DNA from: Serilophus lunatus
Lineage: Eukaryota; Chordata; Aves; Passeriformes; Eurylaimidae
Length of the DNA stretch: 64,000 nucleotides
Assembly (NCBI GenBank): GCA_013399895.1
Contig: VXBA01003135.1
Location: 1,629,553-1,693,552 of the forward strand
Reading direction: 5' to 3'
The position numbers and the translations under genes were made by a program. The notes beneath the pieces were generated by a model. It saw only the letters and a list, made by a program, of their open reading frames with translations, ran no database searches and was not told where the DNA came from. Below are positions 40,901-47,900 of this stretch, one piece after another (within the stretch, counting starts at the first letter, position 1; every line of letters starts with the position of its first letter).

Positions 40901-42867
40901 ACACTGCCTGTTTTCAGTGCTTTTGTTACCCACGGATTTCCTGTAATTAAAAAACTTTAAGTCTCAGTTTCCTTTTACTGTGTCACTGACACAACAGCAG
41001 CTACATCTGGAGGATACAAAATTAGTTATTCATTAGTGCCCAGCAATTCCATACAACAATTACATGAGCTAGGGAAGAATTTGAGGCAACTGAATAATAT
41101 ATCCAGTTAGAAGTAGGCAGGTAAAGAAAAGTGGAATTTTGCCAGAGGATTAATACTTCTAGTTTTGAAAGGGTAATATTGCCTTTTTAATGAGCACAAC
41201 ATACTTGACTTATACTTTGCCCTGAAAACAGTAGATTCAGTAGCATTCCCTCATGAAACATTGCTCATAACTAAGCACTACCTTGCTCATAACTTGGTAT
41301 TTAAGCATTTTTTGGCAGGTTATCTATAGAGTATGAGAGAATGGGCCTAGGAAATAGGAGGCAGGAGGTCAGGAGGCCATGTCTCCTCTGCTTCAAACTC
41401 TTAGGGCAAGGAGAAATGTGTTCCCCCTACCTGGAGTCCCCATCTTGATCTTCTGTGGTGTCACCAGAGCCATTCACAGCATATCGACTCCTTGGTTTGT
41501 CTGAAGCAAAGAGCAAAGATAAATTTATCAGGAACTATCTCCCAAAATAAGTGTGTTTGTGTGTTTTTCTAGTCTCACTCAAAAATATATTAACAAAACA
41601 GGAGAGAGAGGTTTTATTCTTCAGAGGATGAAGAGGAGAAAAAAAACCATTCAGAGAAACTGGCACAGGTAACATCCTGCAGTTCAAAACCAAGTAGAAA
41701 GTAGAAGTCTGACCAATGCATTTCCCTCATCATTGCCCAGGTTTTGGGACAATGACAATGATCCAGAAGCCCCTCCTGCAGTCACAGGTATGGAAATCCT
41801 CTGCCAACAAAAAGCAGGAGGAGGGTGGGAGGGAAGCAGTCAGCCAAAAAAGTGTTTTCACATTTTACCTGTAGGAATAAAAGGGGATTGAGAGATGATT
41901 CTCTCCTGGTAAAAAACAACTCACAACCTAAGCAGGGCTGTCAAACTTCTCATAACACACAGCAGTCAGCACAGGACAAACAGCCTCATCACAGCACCTG
42001 GAGGCCCTGCACTGACACTGGTCCAAGCCCAGCCCCAGGCACCATCCTGGACCAGGAGCCTCAGAGGAAAAGGTACAACCAATGCTGGCAGCTGAACAGC
42101 CCCACGGTCCTGTTTTCCAGGAGAAATTCAACCTCCTCCAGTGCATTATTCAACACCAGGGACTAAAGTGTCATCATTTCTACCCACCGTGAGTTAAAGC
42201 TCATAGTGCCTTCTGAATCCCCTCTCCCACATCAGTGCCTTCACTTCTCTCCCTGCACCCTGCAGCTACAAAAACCCCCGGGATGCCCCTGCCCCAGGCA
42301 CAGGGTGGGCACCAACACCTGGCACCAACGTGGCTCAATGAACCTGCGGGGTGAGGGCTGCCAGAGTCGCAAGAGGGGTTGTGAAGGGAGTGTGGGGGGC
42401 GTGTGTGTGTGAGAGCTGGAGGCACATCTCGGAGGTGTGAGGGATGTTTGAGGGGCGCCAGGCCCCTGTGGAGGGTGGGTGTGTGGGCGATACCGAGTCC
42501 CCACGGACAGTGTGAGGGCTGCCAGGGACACCCGGACAGTGTGCAGGGTACCGGGTACACCCGGACAGTGAGAGGGCTGCCAGGGACACCCGGACAGTGT
42601 GCAGGGTACCGGGTACACCCCCAGTGACGGGGGGTGTCGGCAGGCCAGGCCGCGGGGTGCGAGGGATGGGTGCGGGGCAGCAGTGCCCCCTCAGGAGGAT
42701 GCCGGGCCCCCGCATCCCCCGGGCCGGTCCCGCGGCGCCGCGCACTTACTGTCCTGCGCGGCGGGGTGCTCGGCGCCGCGCTGGAACGGGAAGCGGAACA
42801 GCAGCTTGTTGCCGCGGCTGCCCGAGCTCACCAGGATCACGCTGATGGGGCTGGTGCTCTCGCCCAT
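1830..42867 (-). CDS. NPRL3: NPRL3, GATOR1 complex subunit (13 coding exons, 569 aa)
   Basis: NPRL3 pairs with NPRL2 and DEPDC5 in GATOR1, the lysosome-associated GTPase-activating complex for RagA/B that switches off mTORC1 when amino acids are low. Joining 42867-42750, 41500-41431, 33304-33175, 30164-30090, 27407-27254, 26484-26403, 19866-19729, 19002-18846, 17051-16945, 15704-15575, 8218-8029, 6911-6719 and 1995-1830 gives 1710 bases, that is 569 residues plus TGA, the length of human NPRL3. Every intron is GT-AG and every junction keeps phase. The start is set by MGESTSPISVILVSSGSRGN, which matches the family's N-terminus. The N-terminal part is a longin-type domain; conserved blocks include FSDVILATILATKSDMCGKK and the [16 protein letters not shown] linker. 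The gene also houses globin enhancers in its introns. A 39-bp cassette exon at 36579-36617 would give a 582-residue form. Confidence 0.98.
1996..6718 (-). other. NPRL3: NPRL3 intron 12
   Basis: A 4.7-kb GT-AG intron. No exon-like open segment, RNA gene or recent transposon end was recognised in it. Confidence 0.85.
6719..6911 (-). CDS. NPRL3: NPRL3 coding exon 12
   Basis: 193 bases from a GATAG acceptor to AAG|GTGAGG. With the split base it reads [20 protein letters not shown], then a helix ending ILNVPAAQNPEDLRMFA. Ends in phase 2 within Arg. Confidence 0.97.
6912..8028 (-). other. NPRL3: NPRL3 intron 11
   Basis: A 1.1-kb intron. Apart from an A-rich run near 7831-7845, nothing distinctive was seen. 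Two TGACTCA (AP-1-like) matches occur near 7334 and 7465 without GATA partners. Confidence 0.85.
8029..8218 (-). CDS. NPRL3: NPRL3 coding exon 11
   Basis: 190 bases from a TTTGCAG acceptor to A|GTATGA. Encodes TQLIQMVIWMLQHRLLIQLH, TYVCLMVPPHEEEF and the linker that ends ARVGGRSLSTPNALSFGSP. Ends in phase 1. Confidence 0.97.
8219..15574 (-). other. NPRL3: NPRL3 intron 10
   Basis: A 7.4-kb intron. The only pattern noted is a tandem GATA motif, CTTATCTTTATCT, at 14680-14692. No coding segment or clear transposon end was recognised. Confidence 0.85.
15575..15704 (-). CDS. NPRL3: NPRL3 coding exon 10
   Basis: 130 bases from a CTGTAG acceptor to GAG|GTGAGT. Encodes YSPLADAFSCQFRGHNLPSM, LSKFSLPVSLSEFKNPLAPP and VQE. 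Human has EQFSHQFPSHDLPS where this gene has DAFSCQFRGHNLPS, one of the more diverged short stretches. Confidence 0.96.
15705..16944 (-). other. NPRL3: NPRL3 intron 9
   Basis: A 1.2-kb intron that contains a decayed LINE 3' end at about 16110-16250 (separate entry). Confidence 0.85.
16110..16250 (+). mobile_element. Decayed CR1-type LINE 3' end
   Basis: The order of short phrases (AATATCAGGAAAACTGTA, GTCTTCAAGAGCAG, TGACCTCGAGGTCCCTTTCA, then CAGCCCTATTTTTATATT) follows the 3' end of CR1 LINEs in birds and turtles, on the + strand, antisense to NPRL3. The copy is diverged and lacks a clear terminal microsatellite. Boundaries are approximate. Confidence 0.55.
16945..17051 (-). CDS. NPRL3: NPRL3 coding exon 9
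   Basis: 107 bases from an AATGCAG acceptor to CT|GTAAGT. Encodes [20 protein letters not shown] and CENNVYMLSPNASVC, matching the family block closely. The last Leu codon is split 2+1 with exon 10. Confidence 0.96.
17052..18845 (-). other. NPRL3: NPRL3 intron 8
   Basis: A 1.8-kb intron; no feature recognised. Confidence 0.85.
18846..19002 (-). CDS. NPRL3: NPRL3 coding exon 8
   Basis: 157 bases from a TTCTTCAG acceptor to CAG|GTATGT. Encodes RPYHALLLLNDEKSLLNELP, LDCSPALVRVIKTTSAVKNL and QQLAQDADLALLQ. Ends on a codon boundary after Gln. Confidence 0.96.
19003..19728 (-). other. NPRL3: NPRL3 intron 7
   Basis: A 0.7-kb intron. It holds a short GGAA/GAAA microsatellite at about 19317-19338 and nothing else that was recognised. 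Confidence 0.85.
19317..19338. repeat. Short (GGAA)n microsatellite
   Basis: AAAGGAAGGAAGGAAGAAAG-type tetranucleotide run inside NPRL3 intron 7. Confidence 0.8.
19729..19866 (-). CDS. NPRL3: NPRL3 coding exon 7
   Basis: 138 bases from a TTTTAG acceptor to CAG|GTAAGA. Encodes SLCTTGVVRLHINNWLEVSF, CLPHKIHYVATNFIPPEAIE and RSLKSI, a winged-helix-like stretch in the family. It is preceded by the 6.5-kb intron 6. Confidence 0.96.
22561..22577. repeat. Short (TTC)n microsatellite
   Basis: CTCTTCTTCTTCTTCTT run in NPRL3 intron 6; a similar shorter run lies near 22350. Confidence 0.8.
24560..24760. mobile_element. Possible ancient CR1/L3-like LINE fragment
   Basis: The stretch with GTGGTGTTCAAAACTGGATA then CAATATTCATTACAGCAGGG resembles the phrase seen in many old amniote CR1/L3 LINE copies (wording like gtggtgcccaaaactggacac). 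Highly diverged, no ends seen; the call rests on pattern memory. Confidence 0.35.
26403..26484 (-). CDS. NPRL3: NPRL3 coding exon 6
   Basis: 82 bases from a CCATAG acceptor to CAG|GTAAGT. With the split base it reads [20 protein letters not shown] then DLKETYD, matching the family's [20 protein letters not shown] block. Ends in phase 2. Confidence 0.96.
26485..27253 (-). other. NPRL3: NPRL3 intron 5
   Basis: A 0.77-kb intron. It carries one perfect NF-E2-type site, GTGACTCAGCA, at 26929-26939 and a long AT-rich stretch; no GATA partner was seen close to the site. Confidence 0.85.
27254..27407 (-). CDS. NPRL3: NPRL3 coding exon 5
   Basis: 154 bases. Encodes [40 protein letters not shown] and AIQDEVSAMSE, a conserved helical segment. 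The donor is A|GTGAGT and the exon ends in phase 1. It is GC-rich relative to the flanking introns. Confidence 0.97.
27408..30089 (-). other. NPRL3: NPRL3 intron 4 (holds candidate MRE)
   Basis: A 2.7-kb intron. Its exon-5-proximal part contains the NF-E2/GATA/CACCC cluster at 27988-28250 (separate entry). A GC-rich CTG-containing stretch at about 29430-29760 has open frames on both strands but no family resemblance. Confidence 0.85.
27988..28250. promoter_or_regulatory. Candidate alpha-globin major regulatory element (MRE/HS-40-like)
   Basis: Within about 260 bp there are two consensus NF-E2/MARE sites, ATGAGTCAGCA at 27988-27998 and TGCTGAGTCAC at 28110-28120. A third AP-1/NF-E2-like ATGACTCAT lies at 28078-28086, a GATA site (TTATCT) at 28225-28230 and a CCACCCACCC box at 28241-28250. 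In chicken and mammals the principal alpha-globin enhancer (HS-40, MCS-R2) is an NPRL3 intronic element with this combination of NF-E2, GATA and CACCC sites. The element lies about 19.6 kb from the pi start codon and 27 kb from alpha-A. It should bind NF-E2/Maf, GATA-1 and a KLF factor in erythroid cells. Identity is inferred from motif content and position. Confidence 0.8.
30090..30164 (-). CDS. NPRL3: NPRL3 coding exon 4
   Basis: 75 bases between a TTTCAG acceptor and a G|GTAAGG donor, phase 0 at both ends. Encodes VSKTDPSPKREMPTMILFNV and VFALR, continuing directly from the LGQ end of exon 3. Confidence 0.97.
30165..33174 (-). other. NPRL3: NPRL3 intron 3
   Basis: A 3.0-kb intron. It contains the GATA palindrome with a CACCC motif at 31646-31711 (separate entry) and a GC-rich block at about 32005-32180 that contrasts with its AT-rich surroundings and was not identified. 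Confidence 0.85.
31646..31711. promoter_or_regulatory. Candidate erythroid element: GATA palindrome plus CACCC
   Basis: A perfect 11-bp inverted repeat, GTCTTATCACC (31680-31690) and GGTGATAAGAC (31697-31707) around a 6-base loop, puts two GATA sites head to head, followed at once by ACACCC. Just upstream, a 15-bp direct repeat, TCTAGAAAGTCCTGG (31646-31660) and TCTAGAAAGTTCTGG (31663-31677), contains heat-shock-element-like TTCnnGAA and GAAnnTTC arrangements. GATA next to CACCC is a usual erythroid enhancer signature; that it acts on the globin genes is inference. Confidence 0.45.
33175..33304 (-). CDS. NPRL3: NPRL3 coding exon 3
   Basis: 130 bases from a TTCAAG acceptor to a CAG|GTACAG donor. 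Encodes FSDVILATILATKSDMCGKK, FELKIDNVRFVGHPTLLQ and HALGQ, the most conserved core of the N-terminal domain. It ends on a codon boundary. Confidence 0.97.
33305..41430 (-). other. NPRL3: NPRL3 intron 2 (split by the candidate cassette exon)
   Basis: The largest intron, 8.1 kb. Besides the candidate cassette exon at 36579-36617 no coding segment, RNA gene or clear transposon was recognised; the sequence is AT-rich with no strong GATA/NF-E2 cluster noticed. Confidence 0.85.
36579..36617 (-). CDS. NPRL3: Candidate NPRL3 cassette exon (39 bp, in frame)
   Basis: On the minus strand a pyrimidine-rich TTCCCATTTCAG acceptor is followed by 39 open bases and a GGG|GTAAGA donor. The exon is 3 x 13 and enters and leaves in phase 2, so including it adds DQCPLTDEQLVSG between the split Arg of exon 2 and FSDVILATI of exon 3 without a frameshift. 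It sits inside the 8.1-kb intron 2. Counting it also places the candidate MRE in the fifth intron, the position given for the enhancer in other vertebrates. That a spliced isoform uses it is an inference. Confidence 0.7.
41431..41500 (-). CDS. NPRL3: NPRL3 coding exon 2
   Basis: 70 bases between a TTCAG acceptor and a CAG|GTAGGG donor. It encodes the linker KPRSRYAVNGSGDTTEDQDG and then DS, ending with AG of a split Arg codon. The frame has no start codon of its own; it was found by matching the family's KPRSRYAVN segment and checking phase. Confidence 0.94.
41501..42749 (-). other. NPRL3: NPRL3 intron 1
   Basis: A 1.25-kb intron that becomes GC-rich towards exon 1. It contains a GT-rich run near 42388-42412 and a 29/58-bp minisatellite at about 42504-42625. 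Confidence 0.85.
42504..42625. repeat. Minisatellite, 29-bp half-units alternating in a 58-bp unit
   Basis: GAGGGCTGCCAGGGACACC recurs at 42514 and 42572 (period 58). Within each unit CCCGGACAGTG occurs twice, once followed by TGCAGGGTACCGGGTACA and once by AGAGGGCTGCCAGGGACA, so the array is a two-variant 29-bp repeat. It lies in NPRL3 intron 1, about 125 bp from exon 1. Confidence 0.9.
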
Positions 42868-43009
42868 GGCCCGGCCCGGCCCGGCCCGGCCCGCAGGAAG
42901 GGCCCCGCGCTGCGCCTTCCGCTTCCGCCGCGCACGGCCGGGATCGGGGCCGGCCCCGGCTCCTGCTGCGGCTCCCGGGCCCGGCGGGGAGAGCGGAGGG
43001 GCCGGGCCA
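42640..43009 (-). promoter_or_regulatory. NPRL3: NPRL3 CpG-island promoter
   Basis: Very GC- and CpG-rich sequence that surrounds NPRL3 exon 1 and runs into an assembly gap. Five GGCCC pentamers (about 42868-42893) lie immediately 5' of the start codon. No TATA box is evident. This fits a housekeeping CpG-island promoter; the transcription start was not determined. Confidence 0.75.
42750..42867 (-). CDS. NPRL3: NPRL3 coding exon 1
   Basis: 118 coding bases from ATG (42867-42865) to a GTAAGT donor. It encodes MGESTSPISVILVSSGSR and the following GNKLLFRFPFQR, the first strands of the longin-like domain. It ends in phase 1 and shares its first base of an Asn codon with exon 2. It lies inside the CpG-rich promoter block. 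Confidence 0.96.
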
Positions 43010-43053
43010 NNNNNNNNNNNNNNNNNNNNNNNNNNNNNNNNNNNNNNNNNNNN
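43010..43053. other. Assembly gap (44 N)
   Basis: Run of N between the CpG island and a tandem repeat. The true length may differ from 44. Confidence 0.99.
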
Positions 43054-43218
43054 CCCAGTACAGCCCAGTGCCCCCAGTTCAAACCAGCACCTCACACACA
43101 GCTCCATTCCCAGTACAGCCCAGCGCCCCCAGTTCAAACCAGCACCTCACACACAGCTCCATTCCCAGTACAGCCCAGCGCCCCCAGTTCAGACCAGCAC
43201 CTCGCACACTCATTCCCT
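43054..43218. repeat. 55-bp tandem repeat next to the gap
   Basis: CCCAGTACAGCCCAG begins at 43054, 43109 and 43164, an exact 55-bp period; the first two units are complete and the third decays after GTTCAGACCAGCACCTCGCA. Since it touches the N run, the array probably extends into the gap. Weaker related phrases (CAGCCCAGTGCCCCCAG) recur near 43313-43350. Confidence 0.92.
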
Positions 43219-46200
43219 CAATCAGCACAGTGTCCCACGGACACCACTCCCTGTTCCACACACTCCCAGTTTATTCCAGTGCTTCACATGCCTGCAGCCA
43301 GCACCTTGCAGCGCAGCCCAGTGCCCCCAGCATGGCCCAGCAGCCCCAGTTCAGCCCCATACCCAGACAGGGCATGGTGGCTCCCAACCCTGGGATCCCT
43401 CCACAGGGGCTCTTTGGGCCTGGACTGCCCAGTGCTCTCTGTTGGTCACTTTAAGTCATTTGTGACATTTGAGCCAGTTCAGTCTTTAATGTCTCAGAAC
43501 TTCACTGAGAGCTGGTGGCAAAGAGCAGTGAGGGCTCCTCACCCCCCGTGGGTTATCATCCTCCTGGAAAGGGTGGCCAGGCACTGGAACAGGCTGACCA
43601 GGGCAGTGGTGGAACCACCATCCCCCTGGACGTGGGGCATGGTTTAGTGGTGGGCTTGGCTGCTCTGGGTTAATGGTTAGACTTGATGGTCTCAGAGGGC
43701 TTTTCCAACCGGAATGATTCCATGATACCAGGGTGCCTGCAGGAGGCCACCTGTGGAAGTCAGCTCTCAGCTCCCCGTGATCATGGAAAGACTGGCTCGA
43801 CCTTGTTGCTCACATTCACTTCACGATCTCAGGGTATTTCACAGCTCTGATACAACCTTGTGGCTCCTGTGCGTTCAGTCCTGCCTCTGGATTAGGGAGA
43901 GTGATGTTACTTCCCTTACAGCTGTCTTGGTGCCTTTGTTTTATTTTGTGTTTAACCAAGATCAGAAATTATCAGCAATTATATGAGAGGGTTGTCCTGG
44001 GCTTTTATGCAAATTCTTCTGCATTTCATTGCATTATTAAGATATTTGACCACTCCAAGATACCCACACCATGAACTTTTCTCCTCAGTCCCCCCAGGGA
44101 CATGGGGCAGAGGTGGGTGGCTGCACTGGGAGATAAGCAGCCACAGCACCGTGTATAATCTGCAGGGCCATTCTCCATAAAGCCAGAGATAATAATTGAG
44201 CAAGAGGAGGTGACACTGAGGGGAGAGAGTTGTCTAGGGGTGATTACAGGGCAGTCATATTATCACAGCAGAGCATTCCTTGGGCACCAGCACTGGGCAG
44301 TCATGTTAAAATATCACAGTGTGTCTGCTTCAAAATACAATTTCACTTTCTTAAATAACAAATTACAGACATATCTGACTTGTCCAGCTCTTGGAGGTTT
44401 AGTTGTAAGGTAGTCTTGTAGTTTTGTTAAAGCAAAGATTGCAAGTTCTTTAACCACTGGTAGGAAATTAAAGAGTAAAGCTAAGATTTAGACTCTACTT
44501 TTAAGACTTCCAAAGCTTAATATGCTTTGAATATTTCAGAGTTAGAGCAGATGTATGGGCCACCTAATCCACAGCATTCTCCTTGAGGGGAAGGCAGTTC
44601 CTGTGGATAATACAGGCCATGGGGAAAGTTATTCCTGACCTCACAGCAATGCCATTTGATATCAGTCACTGGATTTACAATCAGGGCTGACAAAAATTAT
44701 AATCCCACTTTCATATTTAGCTAACAGGCCTGTTGCTTCTTTCTGTTACTTCAAATGAGAAACAGCTGGCTTTCAGAACAGGATTAAAACAGACCTACAT
44801 TAATTAAAAAAAAAAAAAAAGAAAACCCATCGTCTGCCCAAAAGTGGATATTCTGCTGTGGGTCTGTGGGTCATCATGAGAAGCAGGAGCAAAAGAGGAA
44901 GGCAGGTCTGGTGGGCTTTCCCAGAGGACATGGCTTCAGTATCAGCCCTGTGGCAGAGGAACATCAGCAGTCATGTCCAGCTCCTTGCATTGCTGAGGCC
45001 AGGCCCCCCTGTCTCACTACCCTGTGAGCCCTGGAGCACTGGCATGAGGAACTTGGCTGAGAGGTCCATGCAAAGCCAGAGACAGTCATTTTCCATGCCA
45101 CATTGTGTTACATAGCTGAGGATCATGCTTCTCCCACCAGGCACATTCCCAAGGAGTTCCCTCAAGCATCCCCAGTGCAGCCCTGATCCTGGGGCAGCAA
45201 TGGGCTTCTTCTACCAAACTACTGTCACCTTTTGGCTGCTCTGTCTTATGTGATAGTGCAAGAGTAAATCTCAGAAAATAAACTCAAATTCCATAATGAT
45301 TTCAGTGATGAAGAATCCCCTTGTGCAGACATCACTTTAAGCATCATGCCTACACAGACCTGCAGTCACAGAGGACCGATATTCAGCTTATAGAGTGGAC
45401 AGCAAAAGAGAAAGGAGTTCTGATGGTCTGTGCCTTATCCCTGTGTATATCTGGGTCACAGCTTTGATTGAGTAACCCCTGATTAAAAGTACTCTCACAG
45501 AGGAGAGCTTGGAGCACAGCCATGAACACACCATGTAACAGGCAGCATTTTGGGGAGGAGACAAAAACATTATATAAACAGATATTTCACAACAGCACCT
45601 TTGTTTTCAAAGTAAATGTTCTATAGGAAAACAGCAAGTTTCGGAAGTGTGTGTAGCAAGGGATGATGAGTGCAGCCTCCCTTCGTACTGCCATCCATTT
45701 AAGCTGTATAAACTGAGTATCTTGTTGTCCTGTGCCCTGGCTGCTGCCCGTGCTGTCAGAGGTACTTTGAATTGAAGACTGCACTGCTCTGCATCTGTGT
45801 AGCCAGACTGAGTTAGTTCTGGGTTTTCAGGACACATGTATGGCACTATCAAAGGGAAGATATACAAAGAGTCCTCTGATAATATTCACTGTGGTAAAGC
45901 AGTCCTCCTGATTGGGTCTCACGTGAGCCCCTTCTTGCATCTCCTCTTAAAGTGAGTGAATTACCCAGCCCATGGGTAGGAGGGCTGTGGAGAAGTTGTG
46001 GCACTTAACACAGTCTGAGATTAAATCCCAGATGAGGTGTTTGCCTCCACAGAAGGGATGATAATACAAGATCACTGAACCCAGCCAGGCACTGAAACTT
46101 GCCCTAGGACACTGAGAACACCAGAGAATACAGAAGTTGCTGTCTAACCCCATCCCTACCATTTCTCTGGCACCACTGGTTCATTCCCACCTGAACTCAG

Positions 46201-47569
46201 GACGCAGTGGCAGAGCCACACACCCAGGAAAGTAGGGTCTATTTGTAGTGTATGGATCAGTTCCTCCAGGCTATGGAGTATATCCAGAGAGGAGAGATCT
46301 ATCCCCTTGTGACAGCACAGAAGAAACTCTTGTCATACACAGAGCACACGTGTCCCCCACCCCAAACCCAACACCTGCCCAGCAGCACAGTGTGGCTCCC
46401 AAGAGGCTCCAAGGCTGGTGAACACTCTAGGTGTGACATCTACACTTGGGTTCAGATGGACATACTCTAATCCATGCATGACCCAAGGATCATAACATCC
46501 CTAGAGGGCTTTCCTCTTAGTAGGAGGGAATCACCTTCTGCAGTAGCAAGTACCATTGATGTGAAACAGACTCATCCTGGCTGAGATCCATCAACCTTCT
46601 CTGCACAAGTGGGCAGGGCTGTTTGGGCAGAGAAGACTATCTGACCTCTCTGCACCAGTCAGCTTTCCATGCACGGCTGCCAGTGCTCAGTGGTGATGTC
46701 TGAGGCTGCTGTAGTTTATCAGCATGGCAGAGAGGTTTACCTCTGATTCATGTGCTGGGAGGATATTCATTCCCAGAGGTTCAGCAGCGACCATCTCCAG
46801 CAGGATGTTCCTTTGACATTTTGCCCACTTATCTGTGATTACAGATATGTGTTGGTCTTTGTTTCACCTGTTTGGTCCTTCACCCATCCAGTGTGTCCCT
46901 GCCCCGATGCTACCAGGAATCTACTGTGGGATCTGTGCTCCTGTGCATGTCCAGTGCTGGCTGTGATGCCGAGGGCTATTTTGCTGTACAAAGATTAATT
47001 AACAGTAGGATCACACAGTTATAAATTAAAGGTATGCAGCATTTAGTGGTGAAAACAAAAAGCCTGACTGGGCTTTCTCAACACACACAGTTTCTTTTAG
47101 GACCATATTCAATTTCCCTTATCCATAGGAAACATGACTACCACTGCTATTGAAATCCATATTGATAGCAGAGGGGGTCCCTAATTCTTTAGAAGAGGCT
47201 GGCAAAATCTCTACTTAGTCTCACAAAATCAGGACTTCACTGCCCCTCTGAACTTTGCCACACATGTCCCACCTGTCCCTATCACTACTTAGGAAGCATT
47301 TTATGTGTAACATTGTGCCATGGGACACACACACTGGAAATGTATAATATGGCCCAGAAAGGCCCAGAGTCTTGTGTTCACATCTGTAAACCAGGGGAGA
47401 AAATGCAGATTCCATAAGGACATTTGGAGTCCTTATGCTCCTCAGCTTAAAGATATGTCCTAATGCTCCATCGATGAAATTTTCCATCAGTATCTCTCTG
47501 TCCATATATCAATATGTGTCCAGACAATTTCTTTGGGCCACGTGGCCATTTCATTCAGAAGCAAGAAGC
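43219..47569. other. NPRL3-pi intergenic spacer
   Basis: A 4.35-kb spacer between the NPRL3 promoter block and the pi promoter. It holds a CR1 3' end (43545-43729), an A run near 44806-44820 and scattered GATA matches, e.g. TTATCAG near 46717 and CTTATCTGTG near 46828. No globin remnant or other gene was recognised. Confidence 0.7.
43545..43729 (+). mobile_element. CR1 LINE 3' end
   Basis: The sequence with CACTGGAACAGGCTGACCAG, TGGTGGAACCACCATCCCC, then TTAGACTTGATGGTCTCAGA and CTTTTCCAACCGGAATGATTCCATGATA follows the CR1 3' terminus found throughout bird genomes, ending in a short ATTCCATGAT tail. 5' truncated, + orientation. Confidence 0.85.
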
Positions 47570-47728
47570 TGATAAGGCCGGCAAGCAAGGAGGGCAGTGC
47601 GCTGACCCTCACCGAAATAGCCCATGCTTCTCGGGGAGATAAGCGTCTCCCGCTCCATGGGTGGGCCTCTGGAGTGACCAATGAGTGTGGACAGGTGCCA
47701 AGGTCCACTCTCCCCTTGCCCTTTATAA
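47570..47728 (+). promoter_or_regulatory. HBZ: pi-globin promoter
   Basis: Ordered erythroid motifs precede the pi start codon: GATA at 47570-47576 (TGATAAG) and 47637-47643 (AGATAAG), a CACCC-type GGGTGGG at 47659-47665, CCAAT at 47678-47682 and a TATA box (TTTATAA) at 47722-47728. The TATA lies about 80 bp 5' of the ATG. This is the usual layout of an embryonic alpha-type globin promoter. Confidence 0.85.
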
Positions 47729-47805
47729 CCAGGGCTGCTGGGCTGGTGAGTCTAAAGCTGCTCCAAGCGGTCACTGTGAGGGACCGAGCCAGCACCTCCT
47801 GCACA

Positions 47806-47900
47806 ATGACACTGACCCAAGCCGACAAAGCCGCCGTGGTCACCATCTGGGCAAAGGTGGCCACCCAAGCTGATGCCATTGGGGCAGAATCTCTGGAGAG
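47806..47900 (+). CDS. HBZ: pi-globin exon 1
   Basis: 95 bases from ATG to GAG AG|GTAAGG, the normal alpha-globin exon 1 size; encodes helices A and B. Confidence 0.97.

Noticed and set aside
43054..43218. Regular 55-bp repeats considered as a CRISPR-like array
   Set aside because: The units are contiguous with no unique spacers, and the locus is vertebrate; it is a minisatellite.
42599..43647. Long + strand open frames of 288-337 codons across the NPRL3 promoter and the gap
   Set aside because: They run antisense through NPRL3 exon 1, through N bases read as X, and through the 55-bp tandem repeat; openness comes from GC-rich and repetitive sequence.
46700..46850. GATA matches about 1 kb upstream of pi as an enhancer
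   Set aside because: Single sites such as TTATCAG and CTTATCTGTG are expected by chance in 150 bp and no NF-E2 or CACCC partner was seen.
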